From Pseudoneurospora amorphoporcata (taxonomy: Eukaryota > Ascomycota > Sordariomycetes > Sordariales > Sordariaceae): 64,000 bases of DNA. Made by a program: the position numbers and the translations under genes. The notes under the pieces are model-generated. The model had not been told where the DNA came from. It did no database searches and saw nothing but the letters and a program-made list of their open reading frames with translations. Below, piece by piece: positions 12,415-23,527 of the stretch. Each line of letters begins with the position of its first letter. Position 1 is the first letter of the stretch. The stretch lies in the NCBI GenBank assembly GCA_033297205.1, contig MU859170.1, positions 1-64,000 of the forward strand, read 5' to 3'.

Positions 12415-12486
<72 letters not shown>

Positions 12487-12596
12487 CCTAGATGTAGCTG
12501 CTACATCCACGTATTGTCCAATATTTCATCCCATCCACCTTCGAATATAGATCAAACATCAGCCAATCTTTTACTCTCGCAAACTCTTGGTCCATC
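11818..12596. other. divergent promoter region between caspase-rhodanese gene and pbn-1
   Basis: About 780 bp between two start codons. It holds a long (ACA)n tract close to the pbn-1 start. The open frame running through the region on the plus strand owes its length to that repeat and is not considered a gene. Confidence 0.6.
12410..12486 (+). repeat. (ACA)n microsatellite in pbn-1 leader
   Basis: About 25 uninterrupted ACA trinucleotides ending 110 bases before the pbn-1 ATG, so probably in its 5' untranslated leader. CAA-rich leaders are common in Neurospora genes. The repeat number is probably polymorphic. Confidence 0.85.
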
Positions 12597-14166
12597 ATGA
12601 GAGAGCGTATCTCCTTTGTCCAGAAGCAGGGCGACTCGATCGAGCCTACAACGCTCAAGATCAAGGGCGGTGTCCTCAACGGCCCAGAGATCCAAGCTGC
12701 CCGTGAGGACAGACTCACCATCGCAATCGATGAGCTACCAACAGATCTACAAGCGTTCTTGGGCACAGCTCATGAGCTTCACATCAGATACGTCAGCTCT
12801 CAACCATATGAGGCCATCACCCCTTTGCTCGCGAGGCTGCCACCTGGCTTCCATCTGTTCTACACCCCCGCAAGGGAAACCGATGTTGCTTCCCCTGCAC
12901 TCTGCCTCACCCTCATCAAGGTATTCGGAAATGTCCAATGTGAAACCCCACAGGTCAGTATATTCCATTTCCCTCAGCTACATAATAGTGTTTGTTGGTG
13001 CTGACATCTCTCTATAGGAATCATTTACGGCTCTGCCAAGGGACCGTTTTACTCACTCAGCTGCCTATCAATACTACCAGCAGTCGGTAGACTTCTCCCC
13101 ATTCGTCGAATACGCCAAACAGAAGCTATGTTCATCTACCAAGGACCAATCCTGCGCTGCCAGGGCCGATCGCTTAGCAGAGGCAAGCACGCTGGACGTC
13201 TCATATGATGCCATCTCACATGCCGTCAAGCTCACTGCTACATGGCCCTACCAGAGACAAGAGGTGCACGCGACATCGAGTCCACAGACACGGACCGAGG
13301 TAGGAGTCTTGAACTCTGACCGTCCAGGACATCTCGAGCCTCACGAGCTGGGAATCTCCGGTCTTCTCACCGTGCTGGGACAGGATAAGAAGCCGTCGGC
13401 GACAATGTTCGCCTTTGCCTCTCGACATCGTGACGCCCAGTCCAGCTTCTCCGCCGAGTTTTTGGAGCCAACAGGTCTCCACCCTACCCTCAAACTCAAC
13501 CTTGAGTCCAGCAAGCCACCTACTGAAGATGCCTACTGCTCACCACACGCCTACTTCACCCTTCCCAAGACCATCTTCGCCGACAGACACCAGCTATCAG
13601 ATGACCTCTTTCTGGCCTCGAAGAATCTGGCCGGTCTACGCTACATCTCTCAGCCCGTGGACCTCGAAGCTCCTGAATATGTGGAGAAACGTTGGGGGTC
13701 ATCGCTTCTTCTGGAACTTTCTCCTCCCGAACATGAGAAATCAGAATCTTGGACAGCACAAGTCCCCTTGCATCTGCGCTATCTATCTCCCGCTGAAGGC
13801 GGCTATACCGACATTGAAGTTCCATACCCGGCTGTGTTCTGGGCCTGTGCCGCTGAGGAGGGCACCAAATTCCCTAACAATCCGTTTGAGAAAGTCAATC
13901 TCGGCTACGACGGCCTATTCGGCCCAAGGACGGTGTTCTGGCATGTTGAGCCTCGCCCGGAAATCGGCAGTAGTTTAACCAACACCATCAAAGTGCCAGT
14001 TTTGGATACAGACAAGGCGGAATGGGTAAGCGGCGGCACCGGGCTAGCGGTACTCCTTGGCTTTGCCTGGATTGTGTGGAAGTTGTTTGGTGTGCTTTCA
14101 AAGTCTGGATACCAAAACCAACCAGCTCAAGCTGCGGAAGCTGCGCAGATCAAGAAGAAGCAGTGA
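12597..14166 (+). CDS. pbn-1: Pbn1/PIG-X, GPI-mannosyltransferase I accessory subunit
   Basis: Two exons, 12597-12953 and 13018-14166, separated by a 65-nt intron; 501 residues. The protein matches the fungal Pbn1 / mammalian PIG-X family. PIG-X stabilises the ER mannosyltransferase PIG-M/Gpi14, which adds the first mannose to GPI anchors; yeast Pbn1 is also needed for ER protein processing. A long lumenal region (PHAYFTLPKTIFADRHQL; LHLRYLSPAEGGYTDIEVP) is followed by the typical single C-terminal membrane helix (LAVLLGFAWIVWKLFGVL) and a short lysine-rich cytosolic tail ending KKKQ, which may act as an ER-retrieval signal. There is no obvious N-terminal signal peptide, as known for this family. 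The gene is divergent from the caspase-rhodanese gene. Confidence 0.9.
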
Positions 14167-15446
14167 TAACCAAGAGTGGGATGAGGCGAACAGACGAAGA
14201 GTACCTGGAGATAATGTAATATTCAAACCACTTAATGTAAGACGCGCTAGCGAATTCAAAGCTGACTGCAGTCAATCTACGCTCTGCTATTTTCGTTCTG
14301 TATCCGTCCCGCGCTGGACAAAGTGGGAGAACAGATTGGCGAGTGGCGTGTAAGCCGAGTGGCTTGTTCCAGGGTTCCATTTCTTTGCATCTCGGAACTG
14401 CCTTTTCACTTCCATGCGTTATGGCAAGTTCCCAGGCCTCCTCCACCGCCACCAACCTCCAGAGCAATAGGCCGTAACTGAGCACTTACCTACTCTTTTT
14501 CCTTTTTATTCGTGACTATCTCTCTGTCGGAATTTTGGATCAGTCATCGACTTTCTTTGGAAAGTACTCGGCTTGCACCGCAGAGGTGGTGCCGCACACT
14601 TTAGTTCGTCGTCAACACAGACCAACGCCCAACCACAAAAGGCAACACCCGACCCCCACGCTGGAATGAAGCCCTCTGCAGCCGAAGAAGGACAGAGCAG
14701 GGATCAGGACAGAGAAGTATTTTTTTCATTCCCCACATTTACTGCTCTTTTCGAGCTTCCAAGGCCAACGACCCAATGACGTCGCCTCCCTCTCTTCTTA
14801 CACCACCCTTACGCAGTGCGTGTGTAAACAGACAAAGTGTAGCGACTTCTGGAAATATCACCCAAGTGGCTCAAATCAGTTGTGGAATTGTCAGAATGTC
14901 TCTAGTAAAGATGGACTACTATCCAAGGGTAACCGGAGACTTCTCACCTACTCTTAACCAATTAGCTAAGAGTCGTACGAATCCCGCCTCTGGGTTCCTG
15001 TTCACATGGCAAGAGTACCCGTAAAAGGCCCTTGGATGCGCCATTCCTGCCATGTAGTGAGTCAAGCTGGGGAAAGATTTTCCAGGGGGACCTGCAGCTT
15101 GCTCTTTCGATCTCGACTTGTCTCTGCGTTCTGGGAAGTAGCTGCGTCTGATCATTCGGTGCCGAACATCCAGAACCGGAACCTTACTTCGTATAAGTAC
15201 AATGTTCTTCCTCCCCGGTCTCCTCATTGTTTCTTCAGAATCTCAAAACCGACTCGACTTTTTGGCTAGTTGCAACTTCATCCCTAAGACGTTCTGATTT
15301 TGCATTCAACCCCAATTCCCTTACAAAGACCAATCTGTCGTCTGTCCTAGCTTCCAAGCCGCGGGAAAACTTACTGAACCTCCACCAAATTCCTCTCTTG
15401 GTTCCAAGTACAGTTCAGTCACTATTCAAATCTCAAGGGCGTCAAG
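14167..15446. other. intergenic region, pbn-1 to sulfotransferase-like gene
   Basis: About 1.3 kb without a supported gene; it holds the pbn-1 3' flank and the promoter and leader of the next gene. Frames present are short and lack recognisable domains. Confidence 0.5.
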
Positions 15447-16799
15447 ATGGACAGCAATTCGGTTCGCAGACCAATCTTCGTGGCGACCCATCCTCGGGCT
15501 TGCTCCACGGCATTCGAAAGGGTATGTTCCATCACTTTGAAGAACAGACGAAGACCGTAGGCGAAAGTCTAATCAAATGTCAACTGCATAGGTATTTATG
15601 ACCCGCTCAGACGCTCTGACTTGCGTCCACGAGCCCTTCGGCGATGCTTTCTACTACGGCCCCGAACGCATGAGCGCGCGTTACGAGAATGATGAAGCCG
15701 CAAGAGCGAAGAGTGGGTATTCGGAGGTCAAGTATGGCGATGTCATGGGTAGAATCTTGAAGGAGATGTTTGAGAACGATGTAAGTATGCACCGAACCCT
15801 GTGTCTTCCTCCATCTCTCCTCACGGGACATCCTTTACCGATGACATTATTCATATGATCTAACTCCCATTCAACTTCTTAGAAAACCCGTGTCTTCATC
15901 AAAGACATGGCCTATTACATCGTGCCTCCCAACGGCGACCGTCCCTCAGGCCCGGCGCGCTCGCTCGATCGCCACCCCAGCCTGGCAGGGGACAACAACC
16001 CAACTCTCATTCCCACCTCCCTTATTACACTCTTCCACTGGACGTTCCTGATCCGCCACCCACGAAAGGCCATCCCGAGCTACTACCGCTGCACCATTCC
16101 GCCGCTGAGCAAAAAGACGGGGTTCGACGAGTTCATGCCCAGCGAGGCCGGCTACGTCGAACTGCGCGGGCTCTTTGAATTCTTGCACGACAAAGGGATC
16201 ATTGTCGACAACGAAACCGAGGACGAGGAAGCGCGCAAGGAGAAGGACGATACGTACCGGATGATAAAGCGAGTAAGTATCGACGCATGGGAGGACAATA
16301 AGGAGGCTGCGCTCAGCAAGCAGCTGGAAGACACAGCAGGCCCTGTGAATATCACAGTCATTGACGCGGATGACCTGCTTGACGACCCGGAGGGCACTCT
16401 GAGGGCTTACTGTGAGGCCATCGGCCTGGACTTTGACCCCAAAATGCTCAAATGGGATGACGAGGAAAGCCAGAAGATGGCCAAGGAGACGTTTGAGAAG
16501 TGGAGCGGGTTTCATGATGATGCGATTGGGAGTACCGAGCTGAAGCCGCGGGAGCATAAAGCTGTGAGTATTTTTGTATTTTCGGACACTCCCTGGATGC
16601 TGTGCAGGGGTATCAATCAAGAGGAAGCTAACGTCATATGACGGGACAGAAGACTCCGACCAAAGAGGAAGAGAACAAGGAATGGAAGGAAAAGTACGGA
16701 GAGGAGGGACAGAAGATAATCAGGGAGACGGTCGACAAGAATGTGGCCGACTATGAGTATCTCAAGCGGTTCGCTTTGAAGCCGAAGAAGCCGGAGTAG
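15447..16799 (+). CDS. sulfotransferase-family P-loop protein, 364 aa
   Basis: Four exons, 15447-15521, 15592-15780, 15883-16563 and 16650-16799; all junctions keep frame. The N-terminal IFVATHPRACSTAFERVF matches the PAPS 5'-phosphate loop of sulfotransferases (PRSGSTxL-type), and FLIRHPRKAIPSYYR matches the 3'-phosphate-binding region (RxPxxxxxSxY). This places it in the widespread fungal family of sulfotransferase-like P-loop proteins, whose substrates are largely unknown. The C-terminus is a charged region rich in Lys and Glu. No signal peptide or membrane helix is evident, so a cytosolic location is likely. Small-molecule sulfation is an inference from the PAPS-site motifs; the protein could also be a catalytically divergent family member. 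Confidence 0.8.
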
Positions 16800-17964
16800 A
16801 TTTTCGGAGTGGTTGGATTATAAATTATCATTAACCATTGAGGGGCCCCAATATTACCAAGGGCAGAAGCTATAGACATCCGAGACATGGCTTGTAAGAG
16901 TCTGGATTGTCTCAAGAGCATCATAATATAGAGGTTAATAGACTAAAGAGAAGTCTTTTGTGAGCTTAAAGTGTATAGTGAAGAGAGCAACGGGCGACAA
17001 AAGAGACTCAGTGCGACTGGAGAGGCCGGGTGGATGGTGGACAAAGCGCAATGTAGTCTCGCCATCAAACTTACGCACCCGTCCGTGTAAGTGCTTGAAG
17101 GCGACTGCGCCCATTCGTGACGGGGGCTTCGACGGTTGAGAGCGCGGAAGAAAAGGTGGTGTTGAAGACGGTTTCTTCGATAGATGTGACAATGTCTTCG
17201 TTTATGAGCAACATTAAAGCATCCTTCGTTCCCGAACGGTATTAATGCCAACCGACGGAGTCTTCGTGCTTTGTAGCACGGATTCAGGGAAGTGTCGGTC
17301 CGCTACCGTCTACACTACACTAGGCACCTCTCCGAGTTGGGTATCTTTTTGCCTGTTTTTTGAGCCGGCACTCCAAAGCTAATAGGTACCTCAAATACGG
17401 CCGAATAGCTGGAAGGATCAGCTTGTTCAGACTGAAACTCAATTTCCTTTGCTAAATCGAGCTCAGAAAAATCGAAATGCAGGAGATAGTTGACCTTTTG
17501 TTTACTTGAGCCCGTGGGAGTTTCAGATGACAGGGATGCAGCCCGCTTTAGCTCCGGCAGGCAAAAGCCCACCGCCCCACATTTCCCGCGCATTGGTGGA
17601 AACGGAACCCAAAAAATGTTCTGAGCCCCGAGTCCGTCCCGACCTCCGCGATCCGAGTCGACTGCTTGCTCCAGGCGTGCGCGCGAGCAGCCCCGTCCCG
17701 TTCCGTCTCAAGATTTACCGGCCCACCCCGCCGTCTCCGCGCCTGCCTGCCGCCTAGGTACCTCTATACCTAACCACAACACCCAACTCGAAACGCGGCC
17801 ACCGAACAAGCGGCCGCCCCGACCGTCCGACCGTCCGAACCGACCCATCGCCCAGCGCCCATCCCGTCCAAGGCCCGGAGTCGTCGCTAACGTGGGCGCG
17901 TGGTGCTACACTTTCCTTATTACCCATACATCCACCCACACACCCATCCACACATACAACCACC
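16800..17964. other. intergenic region before mL67
   Basis: About 1.2 kb with no supported gene. Antisense frames at 16935-17251 and 17315-17593 lack recognisable domains. The last 150 bases are CA- and CCAC-rich, consistent with the mL67 leader. Confidence 0.5.
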
Positions 17965-18968
17965 ATGAACTCTGTAACGACCTCGACAGTAGGCCGCCTG
18001 GCCCTCGGTGTTTCGCGCCTCAGCGCCGTCACCAACGTTGCCGGCGCCGTGCGCCACGCCAGCACACACCCCACCACCGCGATCCCAAAACCGACCGCAG
18101 CGATCATCAAGACAAGCCCGCTAGCCGAGGAGACGGCGGTCGAGCTCAAGAGCCCATCCAGGCTGCAGCTCAAGTCAGAGCCGGGAAACAAGGCCATGCC
18201 CAAGGGCCATGGCGATCGCATCTGGGCGTTCCACCACATTGAGCAGGGCCAGGTTATTTACTCGACCAAGCCTGTTATTTCTGTACGTTTGCTGCGCAAC
18301 CTCCCTTCTCTTCCCCCCCCCCTGTCCTCCTAAAAACCTATACGTTTAAGACCAGTTAACTAACCCTCCCTCCCTCCCTTGCGCAAAAACAGCACCAACA
18401 CCTCATCCGCCAACAACCCTTCACCGGAAAGAACCTCGTCCCCCGCAAGATCCGCAAGGACTACTGGCGCCCGCTCGCCATGATCGAGATGGAGGCCAAG
18501 GACCAAGGCTCTATCGGCCGCTCCGTCTACCAAAAGCTGCGCGAGTTCAAGAAGCGGCACGAGCTGGATTGGGCCAACGAGGCCGACGAGGGCCGCAAGC
18601 TGATGCAAAAGTCCAAGCGCGAGCGCGGCGCCGAGCTCAACGACCAGAAGCCCAACAGCGTGGCCGACATGGCGGCCGTGCTGGCCGGTGCGGGCAAGGG
18701 TAACCTCATGTGGGCCGTGTCTCGTGTTTCTTCGGATTCAACGGATTTGGGGACGGGCGAGATCAAGAGGGCCAGCGGCGCGGTGGAAAAGGGCGCTGTT
18801 GTCGACGTCAAGAGGCAGCTGAGGAGGGCGATTGTGTACTGGGCCAACGAGCAGGATAAGTTCCATGCGAGGGAGTGGAGTGATAATGTCAGCCATGAGG
18901 TTGGTATTCCCGGCGAGGCCGACAAGAAGAGGGTGCCTATTAGGATGAGCAGCGAGGAGAAGCAGTAG
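17965..18968 (+). CDS. mhr1: mitochondrial large-subunit ribosomal protein mL67 / Mhr1
   Basis: Two exons, 17965-18282 and 18393-18968; 297 residues. The first 40 residues form a basic, Ser/Thr/Ala-rich mitochondrial presequence without acidic residues. The core RIWAFHHIEQGQVIYSTKPV, then QQPFTGKNLVPRKIRKDYW, is the conserved Mhr1/mL67 domain. In fungi this protein is a component of the mitoribosomal large subunit and, in yeast, also promotes mitochondrial homologous DNA pairing and recombination. A Lys/Arg/Glu-rich tail extends beyond the yeast protein. The second start of a shorter frame inside the gene is not used. Assignment to the family is firm; the recombination role in this organism is inferred. 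Confidence 0.88.
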
Positions 18969-19824
18969 GGGTGGTGATGATGAGTCATGGAAGGGGGCTG
19001 AGCTGAATGCCTGGGGTGGAAGAGAAGGACGGGAGGAGTCAGAGTTGGTTGAGGTGCTCACTCTCCGGTCGGAAGGATGGAGATGTGATGTTGTTGAGCG
19101 GCAGACAGCGGGGGTAGGTATGTGAGTGAGAACAACTAACCTGGAAATGGAAAGTTCTCTGGGACAAGTTTCATCTCACCCTTCTAGGCCATAAACTATC
19201 ACACCCGGGTGTACAATTGTATCTGTATCATCATATGTGTGGTTTGGGTAAAAGCAGGTCGGTCGAGTCGGTTGACCTCGCTGACCTGTGTTTGTATTCA
19301 TAGTTGTCTGTAAAATGACCATTTTGTGCAATGCCGCAGTGTTTTTGGATATGTGTGAAACAAACTCGAGCTAAAGTGATGTGGTCATTAACTATTGCAG
19401 AAACCTCTGCTATGCTAGCTAACGGTATGGTCTTTGCACCCTACGAGAAAAATGGGGATCACATGTCAAAGAACAGAGCAAATGCAATTATAAAACTTTG
19501 AATCCATTGGTATCACTACACTAAATCCTTTAACTTCAAATCTAAGCCTCCGCCATCCATGAACGCATGACTACCTCATGAGAACCATGACACCTTTCGT
19601 TCCATGTTATGTAAATAGCTAAAACATACTGGCCCAAACTCCAATGCAATGTGCATGCTATAAACCCTGAAAGCTATGCCCATTTTCAAACTCTTCAAGT
19701 CATCAAACCACATTCGTATCCCCCTTAGCGCTCGGGGCGTCCACAGTTAACTTCATAAATCCTCTTAGTCCACGTCCACGTTGTCGGACATCGCTGTGTC
19801 AGGGATATCTTTCTTGTCAGACTT
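18969..19824. other. convergent 3' region between mL67 and hsp98
   Basis: Holds the 3' ends of two converging genes. No further gene or structured element is seen. Confidence 0.6.
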
Positions 19825-22605
19825 CTAGTCATCGTAAAGATCCTCATCCATCGAGTCCGGCGCAACCTCATCGAGTGCGTCATCCTCATCCAATTCCATA
19901 TCCTCATCCTCATCGTAAGAATCACGATGGTTGGGGAGGACGGTAACCTTGCCATCGTCGACGACAACCCGGGCAGTCTCGCCGTCGCGGATGTTGCCAC
20001 TGAGGATCAGAACAGCCAGGCGGTTCAGAACCTCCTTCTCAAGCAGACGCTGCAGTGGTCTAGCGCCATAAGCTGGCGAGTAACCAGCAGCACCGAGCTT
20101 GTCTTTGGCTTCTTCAGACACCTTGATGGTAACATTGCGATCGTTGTCGTTGAGCCGCTTCTGGATTTCTGCAATGCGTAGATCGACAATCTTGCGGATT
20201 TCGCGGCGAGTGAGACGGTTGAAGATGACAATCGAGTTGATACGGTTGAGGAACTCGGGAAGGAAGTAGTTGCGCAGGGCGTTCATGACGAGCTCGCGGG
20301 TGGTGGGATCAATCTTGCCATCCTTGGCGTTGGGACGAGCGAGGAACTCAGCACCCAAGTTGGAGGTCATGACGACAATGCAGTTCCTGGCGTCAATGAC
20401 TCTGCCTTGGCCATCCGTGATACGACCGTCATCCATGAGCTGCAGCAGAACCGTCAAGACCTCCTTGGCTGCCTTCTCGACCTCGTCGAAGAGGAGGATT
20501 GAGAATGGCTTGCGGCGAAGGGCCTCAGTCAGCTGACCACCAGAGTCATGACCAACGTAGCCGGGAGGAGCACCGATCATGCGGCTGAGAGAGTGACGCT
20601 CCTGATACTCAGACATATCGAAACGGATCATTGCCTTGGGGTCATCAAACAGGAACTCGGCAAGAGCCTTGGTAAGCAAAGTCTTGCCGGTACCCGAAGG
20701 ACCGCAGAACAGGAAGCTGGGAGGCTGGTTGGGGTTGGAGAGACCAGACCGCTGTAATCTGATAGCGTTGGACACGGATTGAACGGCCTCCTTCTGACCG
20801 ACAACGATCTTGCCGAGAGCTTTCTCCATGTGCAACAGCTTCTCCTTCTCGGTGGTCTTGAGGCGTGTGACGGGAATACCGGTCCACCGAGCCACAATCT
20901 CGTTGATCTGATCCGGCCCGACAATGTCAGTGATCATAGAACCACCAGTGTCGGCCGCATTGGCGTTGAGGGCAGCGTCGGCCGCAGCCTTCTCCTTCTC
21001 GAGCTTCTTGATAACCGCCTCTTGCTCAGGGATGGCGTAGTACTGAAGGTCCGCGGCACGGCTGTGATCTCCCATTCTGCTGGCGTCTTCGGCCTTGACT
21101 CTCAAGCTTTCAAGCTTCAGCTTTGCCTCCTGGATGTCCTTGCCTCTCTGCCTCTCTCTTTCGTACTTCTCGCGGAGGGGTCTGAGCTCCTCCTCCACGT
21201 TCTCCGCATCCTGCTTGGCCTGTGCGAGACGAGCCTTGGAAGCCTCGTCTTTCTCGCGAGACAAGGCGTGAATCTCAATCTTGAGCTGGCGCAACTTGCG
21301 CTCCATGGAATCGATAATCTCAGGCTGTGATTCTCTGGCGACTCTGACTGCGGCAGCCGCCTCATCAATTAGATCGACTGCTGAATCAGGAAGCCTGCGA
21401 GAAGTGAGGTAGCGGGCCGCAAGAGTTGCAGCGGCCACAATGGCAGCATCGGAAATGTTAACACCATGGTGCACCTCGTACTTCTCCTTGAGACCACGGA
21501 GAATGGAGACAGTCTCGGGAATAGAAGGCTCCTTAACAAGGACCTGCTGGAAACGACGTTCAAAGGCGGCGTCCTTCTCAATGTACTTGCGGTACTCGGC
21601 CAGAGTGGTAGCGCCAATGCAGTGAAGCTGACCACGGGCGAGCATTGGCTTCAACAGGTTGGCCGCATCCATGCCGCCTTCTCCGGACGAACCAGCGCCC
21701 ATGAGCAAGTGGATCTCATCGACGAAAAGGACGATCATGTCCTTGGACTCTTGGATCTCCTTGAGAACTCCCTTCATGCGCTCTTCAAACTCACCCCTGT
21801 ACTTGCTGCCGGCCACCAGGGCACCAACATCAAGAGACAAAAGCTTGCAAGCGGCCAAGTTGTCGGGTACATCAGCGTTGACGATGCGCTGAGCAAGGCC
21901 CTCAACGACGGTAGTCTTACCGACACCAGGTTCACCGATGAGGACAGGGTTGTTCTTGGTACGGCGAGAAAGGATACGGATGACTCTCCGAATCTCCTCC
22001 TCACGGCCAATGACAGGGTCAATCTTGCCTTCCCTGGCCATGGCGGTCATATCAATAGTGAACTTGGCGAGGTTCTCGTTCTCCTCTTCGGTGTCGGCAT
22101 TGCGAGAATCGACGCGCTTGGTGCCGCGGATGGCCTGAATAGCATCGGTAACGAGCTTTGTCTTGGGAATGTTGGCCTCCTTGAGCGCGTTGGTGATCGC
22201 GGGCTCCTCGGCCAGGGCTGTAATAAGATGGTCGACGGCGATGTATGTGTCTTTTTGTGTCTTCTGTAGCTCATTGGCCTTGCGCAGGACTGTGTGGAAG
22301 GAAGGTGCCATCGAGACATGTTCGGGAGGAGGGTCCTGGCTGGGGAGGCGGACGAGTGATTTCTTGAGGGCGCGATCAAAGAGCTGGGGATCGCCATGGG
22401 CTCTCTCAATGACTTGGCGGAAGAGAGTGCTGGATGTGCCGGGCGTGGGATTCTGCTGGTCTTTGCTCGGATCTGGGAGAGGGTCGAGAAGGGAGACTGC
22501 CAGATGAACGGGGAGGAGTTGTGAGTGGGCGTATTGCTCTGCCAGGGCCATGGCATCCTCCAAAGCCTTCTTGGCCCGGTCTGTGAATTCCATCTTCGAA
22601 GTCAT
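19825..22605 (-). CDS. hsp98: Hsp104/ClpB disaggregase hsp98
   Basis: A single uninterrupted frame of 926 residues, full length for the Hsp104/ClpB family. In order: the N-terminal Clp repeat domain (about 1-160); the first AAA+ domain with Walker A GEPGVGKT (about 224-231) and Walker B LFVDEIH; the coiled-coil middle domain (about 425-545, with LRPLREKYERERQRGKD); and the second AAA+ domain with Walker A GPSGTGKT (about 635-642). The acidic tail ends EDLYDD, comparable to the DDLD-type tail of yeast Hsp104 that recruits TPR co-chaperones. The hexamer threads aggregated proteins together with Hsp70/Hsp40 and gives thermotolerance. Being intronless is normal for a heat-shock gene. The first of two nearby Met codons (MTSKM) is used. 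A possible gapped heat-shock element lies at 23090-23117. Confidence 0.97.
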   Translation of the reverse strand: MTSKMEFTDRAKKALEDAMALAEQYAHSQLLPVHLAVSLLDPLPDPSKDQQNPTPGTSSTLFRQVIERAHGDPQLFDRALKKSLVRLPSQDPPPEHVSMAPSFHTVLRKANELQKTQKDTYIAVDHLITALAEEPAITNALKEANIPKTKLVTDAIQAIRGTKRVDSRNADTEEENENLAKFTIDMTAMAREGKIDPVIGREEEIRRVIRILSRRTKNNPVLIGEPGVGKTTVVEGLAQRIVNADVPDNLAACKLLSLDVGALVAGSKYRGEFEERMKGVLKEIQESKDMIVLFVDEIHLLMGAGSSGEGGMDAANLLKPMLARGQLHCIGATTLAEYRKYIEKDAAFERRFQQVLVKEPSIPETVSILRGLKEKYEVHHGVNISDAAIVAAATLAARYLTSRRLPDSAVDLIDEAAAAVRVARESQPEIIDSMERKLRQLKIEIHALSREKDEASKARLAQAKQDAENVEEELRPLREKYERERQRGKDIQEAKLKLESLRVKAEDASRMGDHSRAADLQYYAIPEQEAVIKKLEKEKAAADAALNANAADTGGSMITDIVGPDQINEIVARWTGIPVTRLKTTEKEKLLHMEKALGKIVVGQKEAVQSVSNAIRLQRSGLSNPNQPPSFLFCGPSGTGKTLLTKALAEFLFDDPKAMIRFDMSEYQERHSLSRMIGAPPGYVGHDSGGQLTEALRRKPFSILLFDEVEKAAKEVLTVLLQLMDDGRITDGQGRVIDARNCIVVMTSNLGAEFLARPNAKDGKIDPTTRELVMNALRNYFLPEFLNRINSIVIFNRLTRREIRKIVDLRIAEIQKRLNDNDRNVTIKVSEEAKDKLGAAGYSPAYGARPLQRLLEKEVLNRLAVLILSGNIRDGETARVVVDDGKVTVLPNHRDSYDEDEDMELDEDDALDEVAPDSMDEDLYDD

Positions 22606-23353
22606 GGTTGATTATAGCGTGTGAGACTGTTGGTCCAACAAAGTTTGTGTGGTGTTGTGCTTCGAGCTGGGGGTGTGTGTGTGAGTTGATGTTGATGTAT
22701 AAAAAGAGAAAAATCGTGGTGATGTTAAGATGAAGCTAGTGTGACGTAAGGCTTCAACCCTGAAAAACGAAAGCTGCTCGCAGCGAGAAGAAAATGTGTT
22801 TGGGGTATCTCTTGTACACTTTCGTGACGATGTTTTGATCAGGGGTAAGCAAAGAATCGGTTGTCTGGGGAAGAGGAATTTATTTGCGAGCCTTGATGGA
22901 GAGAGAAGTTGCGAATTGATGCCCGAGCTGGCTGTGCAAGAGCAACAAGTGGGATGATTAGGTAGGTAGCTGCTTCTCGATGCCCCTCGCAGCCTGCCGC
23001 GCATACGGGAAGCAAGGAGACGAGAAACGACGACATCATACATCTACCCGCCAAGACCAGCAGTGAGAAGCAGGCACCGGCAGGCTCCAGAAGCGACTCG
23101 AACCTTCAGCGGTCTTCCTGTCACCTTACTGGCTGCCGTTCGGGGCGGAGGGGTATAAAGTGGGTACCTCTAGGGCCCGGCGGGGCAAAAGCTCTCCAGT
23201 GGGGCATATCTCCAGGTTGGCGGAGGATATCTCCAACCTGACGCTTAACGATTACCTTAAGCAAGACTCAAAGCAGGGGCAGCTGGGCTTCACTGTAAAC
23301 TTGAGCCTCCACCGTGTAACTCTTCTGTTGGTTTTCTTTGTTCATCCCACCCT
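22606..23353. other. hsp98 upstream region
   Basis: About 750 bp between the hsp98 start codon and the transposon. It holds a candidate heat-shock element at 23090-23117, a TATA-like stretch near 22698-22706, and an inverted repeat CAGGTTGG/CCAACCTG around 23212-23242. No gene is supported. Confidence 0.55.
23090..23117 (-). promoter_or_regulatory. candidate gapped heat-shock element upstream of hsp98
   Basis: GAA at 23090 and 23100 and TTC at 23105 and 23115 all fall on one 5-bp register, giving four matches to alternating nGAAn/nTTCn units with two positions unmatched. The central GAACCTTC is a perfect inverted pair. It lies about 490 bp upstream of the hsp98 start codon, far but plausible for a fungal Hsf1 site. 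Binding is not shown. Confidence 0.4.
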
Positions 23354-23355
23354 TA

Positions 23356-23447
23356 CCCGTGCCACGCCCCCACTTTTTTGGAACTCGCCAGACTCGCACC
23401 CCCTAAAGTGGGTGCTCACTACCAGTACAACCAAACCAGCAAAACAA
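23356..23447 (+). repeat. left terminal inverted repeat, 92 bp
   Basis: Matches the reverse complement of 25403-25494 at all 92 positions; the match stops at 23448. Preceded by the TA target duplication. Confidence 0.95.
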
Positions 23448-23527
23448 ACCAGTTTTTAGATATCTGCAACCCTCTTTCTTTACACAACCACCTCCACCCC
23501 TGCATTTACGATATTTATGTCAAAACA

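Noticed and set aside
11944..12600. 218-codon plus-strand frame ending at the pbn-1 start
   Set aside because: Its length depends on the (ACA)n microsatellite, read as poly-Thr; the rest has no recognisable sequence and lies in a promoter/leader.
21466..22269. 267-codon frame antisense to hsp98
   Set aside because: Shadow of the strongly coding hsp98 frame; no independent homology.
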